From Clostridia bacterium (GTDB lineage: Bacteria; Bacillota_A; Clostridia; Christensenellales; CAG-138): a stretch of 10,953 nucleotides of DNA. Location of the stretch: positions 1 to 10,953 of the forward strand of contig JAFUDD010000481.1 in NCBI GenBank assembly GCA_017459315.1, written 5' to 3'. Every line of letters starts with the position of its first letter. Position 1 is the first letter of the stretch. The notes below the pieces were generated by a model, which saw nothing but the letters and a program-made list of their open reading frames with translations, was not told where the DNA came from and made no database searches. The position numbers and the translations under genes were made by a program. Shown here one piece after another: positions 6,578 through 10,953 of this stretch.

Positions 6578-6606
6578 TGATACGATGACCGAACCACGGA
6601 GGTGAT
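6578..6606 (+). promoter_or_regulatory. Extended -10 promoter and strong RBS of the secreted protein gene
   Basis: TGA directly followed by TACGAT (6578-6586) resembles an extended -10 element; no convincing -35 is found 16-18 bases upstream. GGAGGTGAT at 6598-6606 is a near-perfect Shine-Dalgarno three bases before ATG 6610. The rest of the region between the two divergent promoters (6421-6577) holds no gene I can support. It contains a direct repeat ATTTTGAA (6521-6528 and 6534-6541) and a small 5-bp hairpin at 6555-6567. Confidence 0.5.
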
Positions 6607-6609
6607 CGT

Positions 6610-7269
6610 ATGAAGCGGAGACGGAAGCTGACGGCCCTGCTGATGCTGCTGTGCGCTGCTATGGCGCTGCTGCCGACGGCGGCCGCAGACGAGCTGCCCG
6701 AGCAGCTTGTGAAAACGACGGCTGCCAAGGCCTCACAAACCGCAAAAGGGCCTGTGCAAAACGATATGCTGACCGAACAGATCGCGTCCACCTACACGGC
6801 GGCCAAGGCCAAGTCAAAGGTCAAGACGTTCAAGGGCCGGTGCGCGGCGTATGTGAACCGGCAGCTGGTGCTGCTCGGCATCAACAAGTCCTATATCGGC
6901 TGCAACGGCAACAAGGCGTACGATGTGTATTGCCGCAAGGAAACGACCGACGGCGGCTATACGATCCATGCCTATGGCGCAAAACAGTATTCGCTGGAGG
7001 AGGCGCTGCTCGCCATCGAAGCGGAGAATCCCCATGCGCGCTATATCATGGTCGGCTTTCAAAAGGGCACAAGCTCGGCGGGCAAGAAGTACGGCCATGT
7101 GCTGCTGATCCACGGCATTGAAAACGGCGAGGTTTATTTTTCGGACAGCTATGCGCAGACCGTGGAGGACGTGCGCTATGAGGAGGGCGAACCGATCGTC
7201 TGCTCCATCGCCGTGTTCTGCGAGCAGTACAAAAAATACAAGCTGGACGGCGTGATTTGGTTTGCATGA
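6610..7269 (+). CDS. Small secreted protein, candidate CHAP/NlpC-P60-like cysteine hydrolase
   Basis: A protein of 219 residues. Residues 1-27 form a Sec signal peptide: MKRRRK, a hydrophobic core, and a likely cut after the TAAA segment around residue 26. An Ala/Lys/Thr-rich linker follows up to about residue 74. The C-terminal part shows an arrangement like papain-fold amidases of the CHAP and NlpC/P60 type: a Cys at the start of a helix in GRCAAYVNRQL (Cys78), YGHVLLIHGIENGEVYFSDSY with His163, and Asp179 as possible third residue. The GHV then VYFSDSY pattern is typical of CHAP domains. If active it would cut peptidoglycan peptides or another peptide substrate outside the membrane. I cannot name a specific family, and the substrate is unknown. 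It has its own RBS and terminator, so it is probably monocistronic. It lies divergent to the aro operon without an obvious functional link. Confidence 0.75.
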   Translation: MKRRRKLTALLMLLCAAMALLPTAAADELPEQLVKTTAAKASQTAKGPVQNDMLTEQIASTYTAAKAKSKVKTFKGRCAAYVNRQLVLLGINKSYIGCNGNKAYDVYCRKETTDGGYTIHAYGAKQYSLEEALLAIEAENPHARYIMVGFQKGTSSAGKKYGHVLLIHGIENGEVYFSDSYAQTVEDVRYEEGEPIVCSIAVFCEQYKKYKLDGVIWFA

Positions 7270-7278
7270 AAGGGTTTG

Positions 7279-7311
7279 GCTCCGTGCGCAAAGCGCGGGG
7301 CTTTTTCTTTT
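7279..7311 (+). terminator. Rho-independent terminator after the secreted protein gene
   Basis: GCTCC and GCGC (7279-7289, with a two-base GT bulge) pair with GCGC and GGGGC (7293-7301) around an AAA loop, followed by TTTTTCTTTT (7302-7311). It starts ten bases after the stop codon and closes this transcription unit. Confidence 0.85.
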
Positions 7312-7335
7312 ATGAAAAACGCCCTGCAGACATGA

Positions 7336-7385
7336 AAAAACCGTGTGCAAAGTCGCGCGCGGGGCTTGCAAGCGGGACGGTTTTT
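7336..7385. repeat. Inverted repeat upstream of proS
   Basis: AAAAACCGT (7336-7344) is the exact reverse complement of ACGGTTTTT (7377-7385). Inside it TGCAA (7346-7350) faces TTGCA (7366-7370), with a GC-rich centre. In RNA this would form a hairpin ending in U residues on either strand, so it may act as a second, bidirectional terminator. It overlaps the -35 and spacer of the proS promoter. Confidence 0.6.
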
Positions 7386-7394
7386 CGGTAAAAT
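7366..7394 (+). promoter_or_regulatory. Promoter of proS
   Basis: TTGCAA (7366-7371), a 17-base spacer and TAAAAT (7389-7394) give a good sigma-70 promoter. The expected start near 7401 leaves only about 20 bases before ATG 7421, including the RBS GGAGGTGG (7410-7417). There is therefore no room for a T-box leader, although T-boxes control many tRNA synthetase genes in Firmicutes. Confidence 0.75.
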
Positions 7395-7420
7395 AGGGGC
7401 AGTACAAACGGAGGTGGCTT

Positions 7421-9160
7421 ATGAAAGTCAGTCAATTACTCGGAGAACGATTCAAGGAACGCGCGTTTGAGATCGAAAGTCAGAATCTCATGACGCGCGG
7501 CGGTTATATGAAGCTCGTCGGCAACGGCATCTATTCGCTGTTCACACCGACCAAACGCATCCAAAACAAGATCGAGCAGATCCTGCGCGAGGAAATGGAC
7601 GCGATCGACGGGCAGGAGGTGCTGTTCCCGGTCGTTATGCCGGCAACGCTCTGGCAGTCCTCCGGCCGCTGGGAATCCATCGGCAAGGAGCTGCTCCGGT
7701 TCAAGGATCGCAGCGGTGCGGATATGGTGCTCGGCATGACGCACGAGGAAGCCGCGGTGCACATGGCGATGAACGTGGCAGGCACGTATCAGAAGTACCC
7801 GTTCATGATCTATCAGATCCTGACCAAGTTCCGCGATGAGCCCCGCGGCCGCGGCGGTCTGATCCGCGTCCGCGAATTTACGATGAAGGACGCGTATTCG
7901 TTCCATACCTCGCAGGCGGATCTGGAAGCGTACTATGAGCGCGCCTATCGCGCCTATGAGCGCATCTATGCCCGCGCAGGCGTTCCGGAGGTTGTGGCAG
8001 TCAAGTCCGATTCCGGCATGATGGGCGGCAAGGTCAGCCACGAATTCATGCTGCTCTGCGATATCGGCGAGGATTCCATCGTCATTTGCCCGGAATGCGG
8101 CTATCGCGCGAACATGGAGGCGGCGGAAACGCTCGTTGATAACGCGAAGGACGAAACGCTGCTCCCGCTCACCGAGGTCTTTACCGGCGAAGCCAAGACC
8201 ATCGAGGAGGTCTGCGACTTGTTGAAGGGTGACGCGAAAAAGTCCTGCAAGGCGGTCGTGTATCAGCGCAACATGGATGACAGCTATGTGCTGATCTTCA
8301 CGCGCGGCGATCTCGAAATCAACGAAACGAAGCTGACCAACTACCTCAAGACTGAGATTCATCCCGCCGTCGATATCGACGCGGCGAACCTCGCCGCCGG
8401 CAACATCGGCCCGGTCAACCTCGAAACAACCGCAACCGTTTTGTTCGACCGTTCGATCCGCGACGCGCAGAACCTGGTTTGCGGCGCGAACAAGGCCGAA
8501 TACCATTACACCGGCTTCACGCCCGCGCGCGATCTGCCGGAAAACACCGAATATCTCGACCTCAGTAAGACGCAGGACGGCTTTGAATGTCCGGCGTGCC
8601 ATAAGCACAGCTTAAAGATCAGCCGCGGCATCGAGGTCGGCAATATCTTCCAGCTCGGCAAACGCTACACCGAAGCGATGGGCATGACGTTCGACGACGC
8701 GAACGGCAACCGCGTGAACCCGATCATGGGCTGCTACGGCATCGGCGTGGGACGCTTGATCGCGTCGGTCTGCGAGGTGCGGCACGACGATTACGGCCCG
8801 ATCTGGCCGATCACGATTGCGCCGTGGCAGGTCGAGGTCTGCGCGCTGCGCGTGGATAACCCGCAGGTGCGCGAAGCTGCCGACAATCTCTATAAGGCAC
8901 TGACCGATGCGGGGATCGAGGTGATTTACGACGACCGTCCGGTTTCCGCAGGCGTGCTGTTTTCCGACGCGGACCTGCTCGGCTGCCCGCTTCGCGTGGT
9001 CGTCAGCCCCAAGACGCTGTCCCGCGGGTGTTTCGAGCTTTCCGCGCGCGACAAGTCGTTCCGCGAGGATATCGACCCGCAGTTCGCCGTGTCCGAGGTG
9101 TTCGCTAAGATCGCCGAGCTGACGAGCGCGATCAACGCAAAGGTGCCGGAGAGACTGTAA
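7421..9160 (+). CDS. proS: Prolyl-tRNA synthetase, bacterial type with insertion domain
   Basis: Charges tRNA-Pro with proline in the cytoplasm; class II synthetase. The 579 residues correspond to the long bacterial form. The catalytic core shows TRGGYMKLVGNGIYSLFT (25-42), PVVMP, TxE-type loop GMTHEE (105-110), motif 2 FRDEPRGRGGLIRVREFTMKDAYSF (137-161 region) and motif 3 GCYGIGVGRLIASV (437-450). Between motifs 2 and 3, residues about 225-400 form the INS domain that edits mischarged Ala-tRNA-Pro in this family; Lys277 in SCKAVVYQ is the likely editing lysine. The insertion is bracketed by two CxxC pairs, CPEC (223-226) and CPAC (390-393), which could bind zinc. The anticodon-binding domain covers about 465-579. 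It has its own promoter; a LysR gene follows after 172 bp without an obvious terminator. Confidence 0.97.
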   Translation: MKVSQLLGERFKERAFEIESQNLMTRGGYMKLVGNGIYSLFTPTKRIQNKIEQILREEMDAIDGQEVLFPVVMPATLWQSSGRWESIGKELLRFKDRSGADMVLGMTHEEAAVHMAMNVAGTYQKYPFMIYQILTKFRDEPRGRGGLIRVREFTMKDAYSFHTSQADLEAYYERAYRAYERIYARAGVPEVVAVKSDSGMMGGKVSHEFMLLCDIGEDSIVICPECGYRANMEAAETLVDNAKDETLLPLTEVFTGEAKTIEEVCDLLKGDAKKSCKAVVYQRNMDDSYVLIFTRGDLEINETKLTNYLKTEIHPAVDIDAANLAAGNIGPVNLETTATVLFDRSIRDAQNLVCGANKAEYHYTGFTPARDLPENTEYLDLSKTQDGFECPACHKHSLKISRGIEVGNIFQLGKRYTEAMGMTFDDANGNRVNPIMGCYGIGVGRLIASVCEVRHDDYGPIWPITIAPWQVEVCALRVDNPQVREAADNLYKALTDAGIEVIYDDRPVSAGVLFSDADLLGCPLRVVVSPKTLSRGCFELSARDKSFREDIDPQFAVSEVFAKIAELTSAINAKVPERL

Positions 9161-9170
9161 GACGGAGGGA

Positions 9171-9325
9171 GACATTTCTTTTCTTCTGTGAAGAAGAAAA
9201 AGAACCGAAAAGAAGGCAAGGAAGGGGCTGCCGCCCTTTCGGGTCATCTCTTCACGGTCAAAAACATCTGCTTTCTTTCTCATGAAAGAAAAGAGAAAAA
9301 ACCAGGAAGTCCCAGCCCCGAAAGG
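9171..9325. repeat. Structured proS-lysR spacer, possible intergenic repeat element
   Basis: This purine/pyrimidine-biased spacer holds three inverted pairs. TTTTCTTCT / AGAAGAAAA is at 9179-9200 (GTGA loop). TTTCTTTC / GAAAGAAA is at 9272-9291 (TCAT loop). CCTTTCGGG (9235-9243) pairs with CCCGAAAGG (9317-9325). GGGGCTG near 9226 can alternatively pair with CAGCCCC near 9313. The last arm includes the AAAGG of the lysR RBS. From memory, similar A/G-rich hairpin elements occur in spacers of Faecalibacterium-like genomes; this was not checked. No clear promoter is seen here. Confidence 0.5.
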
Positions 9326-9332
9326 AACCGCC

Positions 9333-10265
9333 ATGAACATACTGCATCTGAAATACGCCGTCGAGGTCGCGGACGCGGGTTCGATCAACAAAGCCGCCGA
9401 ATCGCTGTATATGGGGCAGCCGAACCTGTCCCGCGCGATCAAGGAGCTGGAAAGCTCGCTCGGCATCATCATTTTCGACCGCTCGGCGCGCGGCATGGTG
9501 CCGACCGCCGACGGCGAGCAGTTCTTGACGTATGCGCGCAAGATCCTTGCCGAGATCGACGAGATCGAAGCGATCTACCGCGACGGCACGGTGAAAAAGC
9601 AGCGTTTTTCGATCTCCGTTCCGCGCGCGAGCTATATTGCCGAGGCGTTCGCGCGGTTCTCCAACGACATCGGCCCCGACGCCGCCGAGATTTTTTATAT
9701 GGAGACAAACTCCAATCGCGCCATCGAAAACATCCTGCGTTCCGATTACCGGCTTGGCATCATCCGGTATTCTACCGAGTATGACCGGTATTTCGAGGCC
9801 ATGCTCCCCGAAAAGGGCCTGACCGCCGAAACCGTCACCGAGTTTTCCTACCATCTTTTGATGCACAAGGATCATCCGCTTGCGAGCAAGAAAACGATCC
9901 ATCGCGCGGACCTTTCGCCCTACATCGAGATCGCGCACGCCGATCCGTATGTACCGTCCCTGCCGGTCACGGAGCTTCGAAAGAACCTGCTGAACCCGGA
10001 GATCGAGCGCCGCATCTTCGTGTTCGAGCGCGGCAGCCAGTATGACCTGCTGTCAGAGAACCACGATACGTTCATGTGGGTCTCGCCGGTGCCGCAGACC
10101 ACGCTCGACCGCTTCGGCCTTGTCGAGCGCGTCTGCAAGGACAATACGCGCATCCACCGCGACGTGCTGATCGCCAAGACCAACTATCGCTTCACCGACC
10201 TCGACCTGCGCTTCATCGCGGAGCTCGAAGCCGCGCGGGATAAGTATGTGCCGTATGAGGGGTAA
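9333..10265 (+). CDS. LysR-family transcriptional regulator
   Basis: A 310-residue DNA-binding regulator. Residues 1-60 form the winged helix-turn-helix typical of LysR proteins: LKYAVEVADAGSINKAAESLY, then QPNLSRAIKELESSLG and FDRSARGMVPTADG. A linker helix follows (about 65-85), then an effector-binding periplasmic-binding-like domain starting near KKQRFSISVPRASY. The start is ATG 9333, because MNILHLKYA is the family N-terminus and AAAGGA lies 7 bases upstream. An upstream in-frame ATG (9282) would add a charged extension that overlaps the hairpin element. LysR genes usually sit divergent to their target, but here the neighbours are proS and rex in the same direction, so the target and effector cannot be deduced. 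No link to the aro operon can be shown. Confidence 0.92.
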   Translation: MNILHLKYAVEVADAGSINKAAESLYMGQPNLSRAIKELESSLGIIIFDRSARGMVPTADGEQFLTYARKILAEIDEIEAIYRDGTVKKQRFSISVPRASYIAEAFARFSNDIGPDAAEIFYMETNSNRAIENILRSDYRLGIIRYSTEYDRYFEAMLPEKGLTAETVTEFSYHLLMHKDHPLASKKTIHRADLSPYIEIAHADPYVPSLPVTELRKNLLNPEIERRIFVFERGSQYDLLSENHDTFMWVSPVPQTTLDRFGLVERVCKDNTRIHRDVLIAKTNYRFTDLDLRFIAELEAARDKYVPYEG

Positions 10266-10282
10266 AACCGCATGACAGAATG

Positions 10283-10309
10283 GCAGACGTGCGACGCGTC
10301 TGCTTTTTT
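10283..10309 (+). terminator. Rho-independent terminator after the lysR gene
   Basis: GCAGACG (10283-10289) pairs with CGTCTGC (10297-10303), loop of 7 bases, followed by TTTTTT (10304-10309). It starts about 18 bases after the LysR stop codon and separates this unit from rex. Confidence 0.88.
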
Positions 10310-10375
10310 GTTCCTTTACGCGGAGGATTCGATAAGTTATATCGATAAAATATGATGGATATGCGGGTTTTGACC

Positions 10376-10405
10376 TTGCCGAGGGCGCGGCGGGTGTGGT
10401 ATAAT
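10376..10405 (+). promoter_or_regulatory. Promoter of rex
   Basis: The perfect -10 TATAAT (10400-10405) is preceded by TGG, an extended -10. TTGCCG (10376-10381) lies 18 bases upstream as a usable -35. A better-looking TTGACC (10370-10375) is 24 bases away and too far. An AGGAGG site (10441-10446) precedes ATG 10451. An A/T-rich patch with TTAT-ATCG-ATAA (10338-10349) lies upstream but does not match the known Rex operator pattern well. Confidence 0.75.
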
Positions 10406-10450
10406 GCAGACAGCATAAAACCGTATCGGTCACGCAAGTGAGGAGGCACT

Positions 10451-10953
10451 ATGGAGCAAAAGTCGCTGCCCAAGCAGACGCTTGGTCGATTGCCGAAGTA
10501 TTTGAGCTATCTGCGCGCGCAGCCGCACGGCGAAGAGGATTTCATTTCTTCGACGACGATTGCGCAAGATCTCGGCATCGGCGAGGTGCAGGTGCGTAAA
10601 GACCTGCATGCAGCGTCGGGCGACGGACGGCCGCGCATCGGCTATCAGACCTCGCAGCTGATCGAGCGCATCGAGGTTCTGCTCGGTGCGCATAACCCGA
10701 CCAAGGCGGTGCTTGTCGGCACCGGCAAGCTCGGCAAGGCGCTGCTGAACTATCGCGGCTTTTTGATCTTCGGCGTCGATATCGCGGCGGGCTTCGATCT
10801 AAAGCCCGATCCCGACGCAGGCGACAAGCCGATCTATCCGATGGATCGGTTTGCGGACTATTGCCGCGAAAACGGCATAAAAATCGGCATCATCACCGTT
10901 CCCGGCAGCGCGGCGCAGAGCGTCGCGGATCTAATGGTCGAAAACGGCATCAC
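10451..10953 (+). CDS. rex: Redox-sensing transcriptional repressor Rex, N-terminal part
   Basis: Rex senses the NADH/NAD+ ratio and represses fermentation and respiration genes when NADH is low. The window holds the first 167 codons of a protein usually about 210 residues long; the C-terminus is cut off. Residues 1-70 form the winged helix DNA-binding domain: LPKYLSYLRA, then FISSTTIAQDLGIGEVQVRKDL, then GRPRIGY. Residues from about 86 form the Rossmann domain with VGTGKLGKALL (89-99) and Asp110 at the end of the second strand, which fits NAD(H) binding. PMDRFADYCRENGIKIGIITVP follows as in the family. It is transcribed from its own promoter downstream of the LysR terminator. Presence of Rex suits an anaerobic fermenting Firmicute. 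Confidence 0.95.
   Translation, partial: MEQKSLPKQTLGRLPKYLSYLRAQPHGEEDFISSTTIAQDLGIGEVQVRKDLHAASGDGRPRIGYQTSQLIERIEVLLGAHNPTKAVLVGTGKLGKALLNYRGFLIFGVDIAAGFDLKPDPDAGDKPIYPMDRFADYCRENGIKIGIITVPGSAAQSVADLMVENGI

Noticed and set aside
7436..8608. 390-codon minus-strand open frame inside proS
   Set aside because: Antisense shadow of a clearly conserved prolyl-tRNA synthetase; no motif and no RBS.
9188..9784. Plus-strand frame across the spacer into lysR
   Set aside because: Starts in a hairpin with low-complexity Lys/Glu sequence and then shadows lysR in another frame; no domain.
10338..10349. TTAT-ATCG-ATAA as a Rex operator for autoregulation
   Set aside because: Only short arms and a poor match to the TTGTTAA-N4-TTAACAA type of site known in clostridia, and it lies about 50 bases upstream of the -10.
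1..10953. CRISPR arrays, tRNA or rRNA genes, insertion sequences, phage genes
   Set aside because: No regularly spaced direct repeats, no cloverleaf sequence, and no transposase or integrase motif was seen on either strand.

Overview
The window is GC-rich, tightly packed bacterial DNA. Three features suggest a GC-rich member of the Clostridia, probably in the Oscillospiraceae/Ruminococcaceae: strong AGGAGG-type Shine-Dalgarno sites, a redox-sensing Rex repressor, and a shikimate dehydrogenase-shikimate kinase fusion in a compact aro operon. This placement rests on protein style and gene content, not on a database search.

Left part (1-6420, minus strand): one aromatic amino acid operon, read from right to left as promoter - leader peptide - attenuator - aroB - aroC - aroE/aroK fusion - aroQ - aroA - tyrA - aroF (cut by the window edge). 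It encodes all seven shikimate-pathway activities from DAHP to chorismate, plus prephenate dehydrogenase for tyrosine. Junctions are 9-12 bp gaps or overlaps of 4 to 23 bp. No chorismate mutase is visible. Between promoter and aroB lies what looks like a classical ribosome-mediated attenuator: a 25-residue leader ORF with Tyr and Phe codons (and four Cys codons), a candidate antiterminator that starts one base after its stop codon, and a perfect 8-bp terminator hairpin with a U-run. This is the most interesting element of the window.

Middle (6421-7420, plus strand): a divergently oriented monocistronic gene for a small secreted protein with a candidate CHAP/NlpC-P60-like Cys-His-Asp arrangement. 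A clear terminator follows, then an inverted repeat that overlaps the proS promoter.

Right part (7421-10953, plus strand): proS (prolyl-tRNA synthetase with insertion domain), a structured 172-bp spacer that looks like a small intergenic repeat element, a LysR-family regulator of unknown target, a terminator, and the promoter and first 167 codons of rex.

Many long antisense reading frames exist opposite aroC, aroB, proS and aroA. They are treated as shadows of GC-rich coding DNA.
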